Shown here: positions 18,885 to 26,746 of the stretch, piece after piece
Position numbering within the stretch: position 1 is the first letter of the stretch
Layout: each line of letters starts with the position of its first letter
Origin: Pseudolysinimonas_A sp947085045
Lineage (GTDB): Bacteria; Actinomycetota; Actinomycetes; Actinomycetales; Microbacteriaceae
DNA length: 63,653 nucleotides
Assembly (NCBI GenBank): GCA_947085045.1
Contig: CAMTUU010000012.1
Span: 1 to 63,653, forward strand
Direction: 5' to 3'
The notes under the pieces: model-generated
What the model was told of the DNA's origin: nothing
The model's database searches: none
The model's input: the letters and a program-made list of their open reading frames with translations, nothing else
Position numbers and translations under genes: made by a program

Positions 18885-20533
18885 GGCCTACGAGCGGCGT
18901 CACCTTCGGCGGACGGTACCAGCTCTCCTCGCGCGTCGCGATCGGCGGCATGGGCGAGGTGTGGCAGGCGACCGACCTCGTGATCGGGCGCACCGTCGCG
19001 ATCAAGATCCTCAAGGACGAGTACCTCGGCGACCCCGGCTTCCTCGAGCGCTTTCGCGCGGAGGCCCGGCACGCCGCCCTCGTCAACCACGAGGGCATCG
19101 CCAACGTCTTCGACTACGGCGAGGAGGACGGCTCCGCCTACCTCGTGATGGAGCTCGTCCCCGGCGAGGCGCTCTCGACGATCCTCGAGCGCGAGCGCGT
19201 GCTGCCGACCGACAAGGTGCTCGACATCGTCGCGCAGACGGCATCCGCTCTCCAGGCCGCCCACCAGGCGGGGCTGGTGCACCGCGACATCAAGCCGGGC
19301 AACCTGCTGATCACCCCCGAGGGTCGGGTCAAGATCACCGACTTCGGCATCGCCCGCATCGCCGACCAGGTGCCGCTCACCGCGACCGGTCAGGTGATGG
19401 GAACGGTGCAGTACCTGTCGCCGGAGCAGGCGAGTGGGCACTCGGCATCGCCGACGACCGACATCTACTCGCTCGGCATCGTGGCGTACGAGGCCCTCGC
19501 CGGGCGCCGCCCGTTCACGGGTGAGTCGCAGGTCGCGATCGCGATGGCGCAGATCAACGAGCAGCCCCCCGAGCTGCCGGTGACGATCGCCCAGCCGGTG
19601 CGCAACCTCGTCTACGCGTGCATCGCGAAGAAGCCCGCCGACCGACCGCAGACGGCGGCGCACCTGGCCCGCGCGGCTCAAGCGCTGCGGCGCGGAGACA
19701 TCGCGGGCGCTGCCGCCGCCGTGCCGGGGATCGAGGGCGGCGAGGCGACTTTCACGACGATCCTCGGCGCTTCCGGGGGCTCTGCGACGAGCGCCGTGAC
19801 GCGCGTGCTGCCCGCGGGCGGGCGAGGCACGACCGCCGAGCAGCCCGTGGCCGAGCGCCGGCGCAGCCCGTGGACCTGGCCTCTGGTCGCCGCGGTGTCG
19901 GTGCTCGCCGTCGCCCTGATCGCGATCATCATCTTCCTCGTCGCCAGCCCGAATGGCGAGGGCGCCGCGAGCCCCGGCCCGACGAACACCACGCCGAGTT
20001 CGAGCCCGACCCCGACGACGACTCCGACCAGCGACCGGGTCAACATCGTCGCGAGCAACTACATCGGGCGGGCCTTCGCCGACGTGGAGCAGGAGCTCCG
20101 CGACGACGGCCTCGTGGTCGACCAGGTAGCCGGCCTCGCCGCGCCGACGCCCGAGCAGGCGGGGTTCGTCTCGAACGTCAGCCCCACCGGCAACGTTCGC
20201 AAGGGCGACACGATCAAGGTCAGCGTGTACGGCGCCTTCGCCAACCCCGGTGCCCCGGCCGCGCTCGGCGGCCCCGCGTCGGGGATGTCCGGCGACGAGG
20301 TCGACGTGACCATCCCGAACTACGGTGGATGCCCCTCCGGTCGCGCCCTCACCGGCTACAGCTTCTCGATCACGAACGGGAACACCCCGGCCACCAGCCC
20401 CGTCGCGGCGGGAACGGCGTCGATCCCGGTGCTGCTCGGCGACCCCGGTCAGACGACGGTCACCTACGTCGCGCATTGCGAAGGCGGAATCACGTCGAAC
20501 ACCTCGAGTCCGTTGACCATCAACGTCGGCTGA
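18881..20533 (+). CDS. pknA: Receptor-like Ser/Thr kinase (PknA position) with one PASTA-like domain
   Basis: The product is 550 residues. The kinase domain (about 10-275) shows GGMGEVW, AIKILKDE, HRDIKPGN and DFGIARI. A Pro/Thr linker, one transmembrane helix (VAAVSVLAVALIAIIIFLVAS, about 337-358) and an extracellular part follow. That part holds one PASTA-like repeat (about 385-450) and then an unfamiliar beta-rich tail with two cysteines (GGCPSG, AHCEGG) that could form a disulphide. Mycobacterial PknA lacks PASTA repeats, so this ectodomain is a difference. It is the last gene of the overlapping fhaA-pknA run. Confidence 0.92.
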   Translation: MRPTSGVTFGGRYQLSSRVAIGGMGEVWQATDLVIGRTVAIKILKDEYLGDPGFLERFRAEARHAALVNHEGIANVFDYGEEDGSAYLVMELVPGEALSTILERERVLPTDKVLDIVAQTASALQAAHQAGLVHRDIKPGNLLITPEGRVKITDFGIARIADQVPLTATGQVMGTVQYLSPEQASGHSASPTTDIYSLGIVAYEALAGRRPFTGESQVAIAMAQINEQPPELPVTIAQPVRNLVYACIAKKPADRPQTAAHLARAAQALRRGDIAGAAAAVPGIEGGEATFTTILGASGGSATSAVTRVLPAGGRGTTAEQPVAERRRSPWTWPLVAAVSVLAVALIAIIIFLVASPNGEGAASPGPTNTTPSSSPTPTTTPTSDRVNIVASNYIGRAFADVEQELRDDGLVVDQVAGLAAPTPEQAGFVSNVSPTGNVRKGDTIKVSVYGAFANPGAPAALGGPASGMSGDEVDVTIPNYGGCPSGRALTGYSFSITNGNTPATSPVAAGTASIPVLLGDPGQTTVTYVAHCEGGITSNTSSPLTINVG

Positions 20534-20552
20534 CTCGCCGGGGTGGGGAAGT

Positions 20553-20558
20553 TACACT
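20553..20558 (+). promoter_or_regulatory. Candidate -10 element for pknB (leaderless)
   Basis: TACACT ends 6 nt before the GTG of pknB, in the 31-nt gap after pknA. It would let pknB be expressed apart from the upstream operon. No Shine-Dalgarno sequence is present. Confidence 0.5.
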
Positions 20559-20564
20559 GACTCC

Positions 20565-22286
20565 GTGACCGACACCTCCGCGGGACCCCGCCTGCTCGCG
20601 GGCCGGTACCAGATCGGCGAGCTGCTGGGCCGCGGCGGCATGGCCGACGTGCACCTCGGTCTCGACGCGCGCCTCGGTCGGCGGGTGGCGATCAAGCTGC
20701 TGAAGCCTTCGCTCGCCAACGACCCCGCTTTCCGCACCCGGTTCCGCCAGGAGGCACAGGCCGCGGCGCGCATGGCGCATCCCACCATCGTGCGCGTCTT
20801 CGATGCCGGCGAGGAGATCGCGCGCGACTCGTCGGGTCGCGAGCTGCAGGTTCCTTTCATCGTCATGGAGCACGTCGAAGGCGAATTGCTGAAGGATCTC
20901 GTCGCGCAGGGGCCGATGCCGGCCGAACAGGCCGCCGAGATCGTCGGCGGCATCCTCACCGCTCTCGAGTACTCGCATCGCGCCGGAGTCGTGCACCGCG
21001 ACATCAAGCCCGGCAACGTCATGGTGACTTCGACCGGCCAGGTAAAGGTCATGGACTTCGGCATCGCCCGTGCCATCTCCGACTCGTCGGCGACGATCGC
21101 CCAGACCAGCGCGATCCTCGGCACCGCGCAGTACTTCTCGCCGGAGCAAGCGCGCGGTGAGGCGGTGGATGCCCGCACCGACCTGTATTCGACCGGCGTC
21201 GTGCTCTACGAGCTGCTGACCGGGCGACCGCCGTTCGCCGGCGAGACCGCGGTGGCGACCGCCTACCAGCACGTCAGCGAGCCGCCGATGCCGCCGAGCC
21301 GGCTCAACCCCGCCGTCACGCCCGCGGTCGACGCTGTCGTGATGCGTGCGCTTGCGAAGGACCGCTTCGAGCGGTTCCAGAGCGCCTCCGACTTCAAGCA
21401 CGATCTCGCCGCCGCGGTCGCGGGCCAGCTGCCCGACCGGCAGCTCGTGCCGGCCGACGACTTCAGCTCGACGCTGTTCGGCGTCAACCCCGGCACGGCC
21501 GCCGCCTCGGAGCAGGCGCTGCGCCGGCTCGCCGACGATGACGACGACCGGCTCCCGCGCACGCAGAGCCGCCCGCCCGTCGCCTGGATCTGGGCCGGCG
21601 TCGCGATGTTCGTCATCGTCCTGGTGGCAGCGACGTTCTTCGTCTTCAACCAGCGGCCGACCGACCTCGCCGTCGGCGCGGGGGTCACGGTCCCCGACCT
21701 CGTCGGCGTTCAGATCGCCGAGGCCACCACGCAGCTGGATGCCGCCGAGTTGCCGTACACGCAGACGACGCGCGCGAACACCGACGTGCCCGAGGGCGAG
21801 GTCATCTCCCAGACGCCCGATGCGGGCACGCGTGTCTCGCCGGGCACCCAGATCCAGCTGGTCGTCTCGTCCGGCCCGCCGCTCGTCGACCTCCCGGGCC
21901 TCGTCTATCAGACGGAGGAGGTCGCTCAGGCGACGCTCGAGTCGCTCGGCCTGGTTTACGGGATCACGACTGTGAACTATTCGCCGAGCGTCGCGAGCGG
22001 CGTCGTCATGGGCATCATGCTCGACGGCAGCGCCGATGTGATCACCACCTCGACGCAGGTCGAGGCCGGCTCCGTCATCAATCTCGTGGTGTCGAACGGT
22101 CTGGTGAACGTCCCCGATTTCGCAGGCAAGCCGGTCGCCGAGGCGAAGGCGACGCTGACGAGCCTCCAGCTCGGGTCGAGCCTGGTGCTCGACAACTCGT
22201 GCACCGGGCAGACGGTGGTCAGCCAGTCCGTCGCCGGTGACGTCGCGCAGAAGACGAAGGTCACGCTGACCTACTGCTCCGGGTGA
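20565..22286 (+). CDS. pknB: PASTA-domain Ser/Thr kinase PknB
   Basis: The product is 573 residues from GTG 20565. The kinase domain (about 10-275) has GRGGMADVHLG, AIKLLKPS, HRDIKPGN and DFGIARA. A transmembrane helix (WIWAGVAMFVIVLVAATFFVF) is at about 343-364. Three PASTA repeats follow, beginning TVPDLVGVQIAEA, VDLPGLVYQTEEV and VNVPDFAGKPVAEA; mycobacterial PknB has four. The ectodomain senses peptidoglycan fragments or lipid II, and the kinase phosphorylates wall-synthesis and division proteins. It faces the convergent amidotransferase gene. Confidence 0.95.
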   Translation: MTDTSAGPRLLAGRYQIGELLGRGGMADVHLGLDARLGRRVAIKLLKPSLANDPAFRTRFRQEAQAAARMAHPTIVRVFDAGEEIARDSSGRELQVPFIVMEHVEGELLKDLVAQGPMPAEQAAEIVGGILTALEYSHRAGVVHRDIKPGNVMVTSTGQVKVMDFGIARAISDSSATIAQTSAILGTAQYFSPEQARGEAVDARTDLYSTGVVLYELLTGRPPFAGETAVATAYQHVSEPPMPPSRLNPAVTPAVDAVVMRALAKDRFERFQSASDFKHDLAAAVAGQLPDRQLVPADDFSSTLFGVNPGTAAASEQALRRLADDDDDRLPRTQSRPPVAWIWAGVAMFVIVLVAATFFVFNQRPTDLAVGAGVTVPDLVGVQIAEATTQLDAAELPYTQTTRANTDVPEGEVISQTPDAGTRVSPGTQIQLVVSSGPPLVDLPGLVYQTEEVAQATLESLGLVYGITTVNYSPSVASGVVMGIMLDGSADVITTSTQVEAGSVINLVVSNGLVNVPDFAGKPVAEAKATLTSLQLGSSLVLDNSCTGQTVVSQSVAGDVAQKTKVTLTYCSG

Positions 22287-22332
22287 CCCGAGGTCGGCGC
22301 GGTGACGGGCGGTTCGCCGCGCTCCGGGCGGG

Positions 22333-22971
22333 TCAGCCGAGTTTGACGAGCGGGCTGAGGTCGCTCGCGCGTTCCGCGGCACCCGCGAGACCCGCCGCCG
22401 ACAGCCAGTTGCCGAGCATCCGGTAGCCGCCCTCGGTGAGCACCGACTCCGGGTGGAACTGCACGCCGACGATCGGTGCCGAGGTGTGACGCAGGCCCAT
22501 GATGACGCCACCCTCGGTGCGTGCGGTCACCTCCAGGTCGGGGGGGACGGTGCCGTCGACGACCGCGAGCGAGTGGTACCGGGTCGCCCGGAACGGCTGC
22601 GGGACCCCCGAATAGAAGTCCGAGGCGTCGTGCCGGATGAGCGAGGTCTTGCCGTGCATGAGCTCGTCGGCGTGGGTGACCGTCGCGCCGACCGCTTCGG
22701 CGATCGCCTGGTGGCCCAGGCAGACGCCGAGCAGAGGCGACCCCGCGGCGAGTGCGGCGTGCACGACGGGGATCGAGACGCCGGCGGCGGCGGGAGTGCC
22801 GGGCCCGGGAGAGATCAGCACTGCGTCGTAGTCGGCGACCCGCGAGGCGGCGTCGGTGGCCGGGAACGAGTCGTTGCGCACCACCTCCGTCACGGCGCCG
22901 AGCTGCTGGAGGTATCCGTCGAGCGTGTAGACGAAGGAGTCGTAGTTGTCGAGGACGAGAACCCGGGTCAT
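22333..22971 (-). CDS. pabA: Glutamine amidotransferase (anthranilate/aminodeoxychorismate synthase component II)
   Basis: The product is 212 residues with the class I glutaminase triad: C84 in GVCLGHQAIAE, and H173 and E175 in QFHPES. The N-terminal VLVLDNYDSFVYTL is the TrpG/PabA signature. It releases ammonia from glutamine for a chorismate-using partner. In actinobacteria a gene at this place beside pknB serves folate or tryptophan synthesis, and the two uses cannot be told apart here because no partner is in view. The ATG at 22971 overlaps the stop of the small membrane gene upstream by 4 nt. Confidence 0.9.
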   Translation of the reverse strand: MTRVLVLDNYDSFVYTLDGYLQQLGAVTEVVRNDSFPATDAASRVADYDAVLISPGPGTPAAAGVSIPVVHAALAAGSPLLGVCLGHQAIAEAVGATVTHADELMHGKTSLIRHDASDFYSGVPQPFRATRYHSLAVVDGTVPPDLEVTARTEGGVIMGLRHTSAPIVGVQFHPESVLTEGGYRMLGNWLSAAGLAGAAERASDLSPLVKLG

Positions 22972-23126
22972 CCGTCGACCGTGACTTCCTGAGGAGCCAC
23001 GAGAGTGTCGACCCACGGGAACACCCAGAACACGCAGACGGCCAGGATGCCCGCCACCGCGACGAGCAGGATGAGCAGCCGCACCCACCACGGTCCGGGC
23101 AGGATCCGCCACAGCGCTGCGTACAT
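22968..23126 (-). CDS. 52-residue single-pass membrane protein
   Basis: The start ATG at 23126 overlaps the sortase stop (TGATG) and the stop overlaps the pabA start (ATGA), so this short frame is locked into an operon. The product is 52 residues and is almost entirely one hydrophobic segment (WWVRLLILLVAVAGILAVCVFWVFPWV) with a short polar tail. No family is recognised. The translational coupling on both sides argues that it is a real gene. It may be an accessory of the sortase. Confidence 0.75.
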   Translation of the reverse strand: MYAALWRILPGPWWVRLLILLVAVAGILAVCVFWVFPWVDTLVAPQEVTVDG

Positions 23127-23887
23127 CAGCCCGCCCCCTGCACGTTGGTCGTGATCTCGGCAGGCACGCCGCCGGCCCGCGGGTAGAAGGAGTCGTAGAC
23201 GCCGTACGCGATGATGCGCTCGGCGGTGGAGAAGAACGGGTTGCACGTGGTGAGCGTGATGTAGCGCTCGCTCGGCTCGACCCCCGCCGCCTGGGGCACC
23301 GGGTCGAGCACCCCGACGCCGCTGGGCCTTACGTACTCGAGGTTGCGGAAGCTGTACTGGTACCACCCGTCGACGGTCTCGACGTAGATGCGGTCGCCGA
23401 CCTGCAGCTGGTGGACGTCGCGGAAGTTGCCGCCTCCGCTGGAGCGATGCGAGGCGAGCGCGAAGTTGCCGAGCGCACCGGGCATCTGCGTCGTCGGGTA
23501 GTGGCCGATGTTGCCCTTGTTGAGCACGTCGGTCGTGCCCACCCCTTCCGCGATCGGACGGTAGTAGTCGGGCCCGAAGCGCGGAATGATCAGGTTCGCG
23601 AACCGCTCGGCGTTCCCGGGCGCCGTGCCCACGGGGGGCGTCTCGGTGAGAGCGGGGTCGCCCGCCTCGCTCGGGGGCACGTCGGAGTAGTCGGCCCCCC
23701 AGTCGTCGGCCTGCTCCGCGGCCTCGGTATTGAGCCGCCCGCCGACGATCACGTCGCCGAGCCACACCTGATAGCCGAGGAATGCGAGCACGAGGAGCCC
23801 GGCGGTGATGAGAAGCTCCCCCAGCACACCGACGACCGTCACCCGGCGCCGCGGCCGCGGTCGGCGGAGCTGTGCCCGGTCCGTCAT
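23126..23887 (-). CDS. Class E sortase
   Basis: The product is 253 residues from the ATG at 23887; GTG 23893 is in frame, but a TAGAAT box lies exactly 7 nt before the ATG. An Arg-rich cytoplasmic tail and a transmembrane helix (about 19-43) precede the sortase barrel with H147 (ASHRSSGG), C215 (TTCNPFF) and R224 (TAER), the catalytic triad. Class E enzymes anchor proteins carrying LAxTG-like signals to the wall in high-GC actinobacteria. No obvious substrate is seen in this window. It is divergent from crgA and followed by the 52-residue membrane gene. Confidence 0.92.
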   Translation of the reverse strand: MTDRAQLRRPRPRRRVTVVGVLGELLITAGLLVLAFLGYQVWLGDVIVGGRLNTEAAEQADDWGADYSDVPPSEAGDPALTETPPVGTAPGNAERFANLIIPRFGPDYYRPIAEGVGTTDVLNKGNIGHYPTTQMPGALGNFALASHRSSGGGNFRDVHQLQVGDRIYVETVDGWYQYSFRNLEYVRPSGVGVLDPVPQAAGVEPSERYITLTTCNPFFSTAERIIAYGVYDSFYPRAGGVPAEITTNVQGAG

Positions 23888-23894
23888 GCCCACG

Positions 23895-23900
23895 ATTCTA
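23895..23900 (-). promoter_or_regulatory. Candidate -10 element for the sortase operon
   Basis: TAGAAT on the minus strand ends 7 nt before ATG 23887, which fits a leaderless transcript and helps decide the start. Confidence 0.6.
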
Positions 23901-23945
23901 CGTCGCGGGGCCCGCTCCCCGGATCGCGCTCGGAACCGGCTCGGT

Positions 23946-23951
23946 TAGACT
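23946..23951 (+). promoter_or_regulatory. Candidate -10 element for crgA
   Basis: TAGACT ends 7 nt before the crgA ATG, with no Shine-Dalgarno sequence between. Same spacing as several other genes in this contig. Confidence 0.6.
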
Positions 23952-23958
23952 GCTGCGC

Positions 23959-24219
23959 ATGGCCCGACCCAAGTCAAACACCCCGGCGCGCAAGGCCTCC
24001 TCCGGCGAGGACGACGGTCGCGAGGGGCGCGAGAACCTTCCGAACCCGGTGTGGTTCAAGCCGATCATGTTCGGCTTCATGCTGCTCGGGCTCACCTGGA
24101 TCATCGTCTACTACCTGAGCCAGGGTTCGTGGCCGATCCCGGGCATCAACGAGGCGAACATCGCGATCGGGTTCGGCTTCCTGATCATCGGGTTCTTCAT
24201 GACCACGCGGTGGCGCTGA
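23959..24219 (+). CDS. crgA: Cell division protein CrgA
   Basis: The product is 86 residues. A charged N-terminus is followed by PNPVWFKPIMFGFMLLGLTWIIVYYLS and a second helix (NIAIGFGFLIIGFFMTTRWR), the exact two-helix layout of CrgA, which binds FtsZ, FtsQ, FtsI and PbpA at the septum in actinobacteria. It is divergent from the sortase gene. Translation probably begins directly at the mRNA end. Length and ending (TTRWR) match the family. Confidence 0.95.
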   Translation: MARPKSNTPARKASSGEDDGREGRENLPNPVWFKPIMFGFMLLGLTWIIVYYLSQGSWPIPGINEANIAIGFGFLIIGFFMTTRWR

Positions 24220-24267
24220 CCCGGGCTCTTCCCGCCCTCACCCGGGGTGAGTTACACCGGTGTGATT

Positions 24268-24298
24268 CTGTCCACACTGTGGATAGGCCTGTGGATGG
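24268..24298. promoter_or_regulatory. Three DnaA-box-like 9-mers between crgA and the rhomboid gene
   Basis: CTGTCCACA (24268-24276), TGTGGATAG (24278-24286) and TGTGGATGG (24290-24298) lie within 31 bp. The first two are one base off TTGTCCACA or TTATCCACA in one or the other orientation; the third is two off. They sit about 11.5 kb from oriC. Confidence 0.45.
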
Positions 24299-24316
24299 AT
24301 CGGGGCCCGGTCGACC

Positions 24317-25231
24317 TCAGAGCAGGCTGCGCAGAATCGCGAACAGGATGAATCCGCCGACCACCGCCGCGAGGATCAGGTGGGTCGTCCGCGGAGTCGC
24401 GCGCGAGCGGTCGTCGGCCCGTTGGAACAGCCAGGTGGCTCCCGCGCCGCCGATCAGCCCGCCGATGATCAGCGGCAGGAAGAATCCGCCGAACGCCAGG
24501 CTGATCAGCAGGTTGATGCCGATCATGATCAGCACCTGGACCCGCGCGGGCGGATAGGACCAGACGTAGATCAGGTACGACCCGAACATCCCGAACAGCA
24601 TCCCGGACAGCCCGAACGACGCGCCGCCCGCGATGACCATCGCCGCAGCCCCGATCCCGCCGGAGACGAGCAACATGATCAGGTACCTCGCGCGTCCCAG
24701 GTTCTGCTCGACCGACGGCCCGGTCAGCAGGAAGAACACCGAGCTGAGCAGGATCGAGATCAGGAACGTCGGCGCCGCCGGATACACCAAGCCGGCGGTG
24801 AAGTATCGCCAGATCTCGAGCGGGGCATCGGCGGTCGCGAACAGGAAGACGAACGGGATGCCGCCGGTCACGAGCCCGGCGATGCCGAACAGCACCACGA
24901 CGCCGACGATGCCCCAGGTCAGAACGGGCGTCTCCGAGCCGGGCTTGAGCATCCGGCCGAGCGTCGCGCCGAACCCCGACGTCGAGTCGGCAGACCGCGC
25001 CGGACGCGACGCGCGGGTCGGACGGTTCCTGGAGGCCGGACGCTTGGTCTCGCCGCCGGCGCTCTTCCACGTCACCGAGCCGCCCGTCTCCTTGACGCAG
25101 TCGGGGCACTGCACGCCCGAGGGTGTGAAGATCTGACACTCGGGGCAGATCGTGCGCCCGCAGCGCGTGCAGAGCGTCCAGCTCTCGCGCTGCGGGTGCC
25201 GATAGCAGACGTCGGCGGAGGTGGCGGCCAC
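24317..25231 (-). CDS. Rhomboid-family membrane protein, probably proteolytically inactive
   Basis: The product is 304 residues from GTG 25231. An N-terminal zinc-binding segment (CYRHPQ ... CTRCGRTICPEC ... CPDC, about residues 9-45) precedes six hydrophobic segments. The nucleophile motif GLSG is present in GASFGLSGMLFG. The usual catalytic His of TM6 (H-x-GG) is replaced: the aligned stretch reads LIIGGLIGG. The TM2 His and Asn that form the oxyanion site are also missing in FLISILLSSVFFLLTGPSVE. It is probably a pseudoprotease. It is followed at a distance by the convergent crgA and preceded by the cyclophilin gene on the same strand. Confidence 0.85.
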   Translation of the reverse strand: MAATSADVCYRHPQRESWTLCTRCGRTICPECQIFTPSGVQCPDCVKETGGSVTWKSAGGETKRPASRNRPTRASRPARSADSTSGFGATLGRMLKPGSETPVLTWGIVGVVVLFGIAGLVTGGIPFVFLFATADAPLEIWRYFTAGLVYPAAPTFLISILLSSVFFLLTGPSVEQNLGRARYLIMLLVSGGIGAAAMVIAGGASFGLSGMLFGMFGSYLIYVWSYPPARVQVLIMIGINLLISLAFGGFFLPLIIGGLIGGAGATWLFQRADDRSRATPRTTHLILAAVVGGFILFAILRSLL

Positions 25232-25242
25232 AGGCGGGTCGG

Positions 25243-25782
25243 TCAGACCGCGTCGACGGAGATCGAGGTGATGACGACGTCCTCGAGCGGCTTGTCGCGC
25301 CCATCCGTGTCGACGGCCTCAATCGCGTCGACGACCGCCTTGCTCGCGTCGTCGGCGACCGCCCCGAAGATCGTGTGCTTGCCGTTGAGCCACGGGGTCG
25401 CCACGGTCGAGATGAAGAACTGCGAACCGTTCGTGCCGCGCCCCTGCTGGATTCCGGCGTTCGCCATCGCGAGCAGGTACGGCTCGGTGAAATGCAACTC
25501 CGGGTGGATCTCGTCGTCGAACTGGTAGCCGGGGCCGCCGATGCCCTTGCCGAGCGGGTCGCCGCCCTGCAGCATGAACTGCTTGATGATGCGGTGGAAA
25601 ATCACCCCGTCGTACAGCGGGCTGTTCCTGGTCTCGCCGGTCGCCGGGTCCTTCCACTCCTTCTCGCCGGTGGCGAGCCCGACGAAATTGTCGACGGTGA
25701 CGGGGGCGTGGAAGCCGAACAGGTTGACCCTGATGTCGCCGAGCGTGGTGTGGATGGTGGCGACGTGGGTGTGCGCAGTCAT
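25243..25782 (-). CDS. ppiA: Peptidyl-prolyl cis-trans isomerase, cyclophilin type
   Basis: The product is 179 residues. The cyclophilin core shows VIFHRIIKQFMLQGGDPLGKG, GIQQGRGTNGSQFFIST and LNGKHTIFGAV, containing the catalytic Arg (FHRI), Gln (QGGD) and Phe (QFF). There is no signal peptide, so it is cytoplasmic. The ATG at 25782 is chosen because it begins just before the conserved THVATIHTTLGDI strand; a longer frame upstream has no ribosome site. Eleven nucleotides separate its stop from the rhomboid start. Divergent from the gene at 25903. Confidence 0.93.
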   Translation of the reverse strand: MTAHTHVATIHTTLGDIRVNLFGFHAPVTVDNFVGLATGEKEWKDPATGETRNSPLYDGVIFHRIIKQFMLQGGDPLGKGIGGPGYQFDDEIHPELHFTEPYLLAMANAGIQQGRGTNGSQFFISTVATPWLNGKHTIFGAVADDASKAVVDAIEAVDTDGRDKPLEDVVITSISVDAV

Positions 25783-25902
25783 GGGGGCAAGTCTTTCACG
25801 GACACCTGTCGCATGTGACGAGTGTTGGCAAGCCCTAGGGCGCATCCAGGCGGACGTGGCAGGATTGGCGCACCAGATAGGTTTCGACGACCGGAGGATC
25901 AC

Positions 25903-26424
25903 ATGGCTCTCTCACGGAAGCGCCAGCGCGAACTCAAGCGCCTCAAGCGGGACGCCGAGCGGCTCTGGGATGAGCAGCGCGACGCCATCGAGCACGCGAC
26001 GGTGGTGCTGAAGGATGCCCGCCGCCAGGCCACCAACTACGCCCGGGAAGAACTGCAGCCCCGAGTGCGCGACGGGTTCGGTGCCGCGCGCGGCGTCGCG
26101 GTGAGCGCGCGCGAGCGGATCACCGACGATGTGCTCCCGGCGATCTCCGGCACGATCGGCTCGGCTCTCGCCGTGCTCGAGGCCGTGAAGAACCCGCAGG
26201 TGCGCGAGGTCGTGCGCCGCGTCTCGAAGGCCGGCCAGAAGGTCGGCGTCGTCACGCCGCCGAAGTCGTCGGGCCCCGGCCGCTACATCCTCATCGGTCT
26301 CGCCGCCGTCGCGGTCGCCGGGGTGGCCTACGCCGCGTGGCAGACGCTCCGCGCCGACGACGACCTCTGGATCGAGGATCTGGGCGACCCGGGCAGCGCC
26401 GACGTCGACGACGACGAGTTCTGA
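25903..26424 (+). CDS. Hypothetical membrane-anchored protein
   Basis: The product is 173 residues with GGAGG eight bases before the ATG. The N-terminal 60 residues are highly charged helix (RKRQRELKRLKRDAERLWDE), a central helical part has YtxH-like spacing (ARERITDDVLPAI), one transmembrane helix (YILIGLAAVAVAGVAYAAW, about 129-148) follows, and the tail is very acidic (DVDDDEF). It resembles actinobacterial DNA-helicase-annotated or YtxH-like anchors, but no domain can be assigned with confidence. It is followed by the tRNA-Ala on the other strand. Confidence 0.85.
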   Translation: MALSRKRQRELKRLKRDAERLWDEQRDAIEHATVVLKDARRQATNYAREELQPRVRDGFGAARGVAVSARERITDDVLPAISGTIGSALAVLEAVKNPQVREVVRRVSKAGQKVGVVTPPKSSGPGRYILIGLAAVAVAGVAYAAWQTLRADDDLWIEDLGDPGSADVDDDEF

Positions 26425-26481
26425 GCCGTCGCGCCCGGTCATCGGCTCCGCGGCGGCGGTCGACCTCTCGGTCGCCGGAAG

Positions 26482-26554
26482 TGGAGCCTAGGGGAATCGA
26501 ACCCCTGACCTCCTGCTTGCAAAGCAGGCGCTCTACCAATTGAGCTAAGGCCCC
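26482..26554 (-). tRNA. tRNA-Ala(TGC)
   Basis: A 73-nt cloverleaf. The acceptor strand GGGGCCT pairs with AGGCTCC (one wobble), discriminator A, anticodon loop TTTGCAA with TGC, and T-loop GTTCGAT. CCA is not encoded. It is 70 nt downstream of tRNA-Ile, in the common order after gyrA. Confidence 0.95.
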
Positions 26555-26600
26555 GTGCCGGTCGGCTGCGCGCTCGCCCGACTTCGTTCTGAAACGACGA

Positions 26601-26618
26601 AGTCCCCATCAGGGGACT
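26601..26618. terminator. Hairpin between the tRNA-Ile and tRNA-Ala genes
   Basis: AGTCCCC and GGGGACT form a 7-bp stem with a 4-nt loop. It lies between two tRNAs and may be a processing signal or a weak terminator. Confidence 0.35.
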
Positions 26619-26624
26619 CGATCG

Positions 26625-26698
26625 TGGGGATACGAGGACTTGAACCTCGGACCTCTTCGTTATCAGCGAAGCGCTCTAACCGCCTGAGCTATATCCCC
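26625..26698 (-). tRNA. tRNA-Ile(GAT)
   Basis: A 74-nt cloverleaf. The acceptor strand GGGGATA pairs with TATCCCC, discriminator A, anticodon loop CTGATAA with GAT, T-loop GTTCAAG. It lies 48 nt downstream of the DUF3566 gene, where Microbacteriaceae and other actinobacteria commonly have tRNA-Ile and tRNA-Ala after gyrA. Confidence 0.96.
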
Positions 26699-26746
26699 GT
26701 TCGGCTCGGATCCCAGGATCCAGGCCGAGGATCAGCGTACCAGCCC

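Noticed and set aside
26482..26698. tRNA-Ile and tRNA-Ala as part of an rRNA operon spacer
   Set aside because: No 16S or 23S sequence is present on either side; they are isolated tRNA genes downstream of gyrA-DUF3566.
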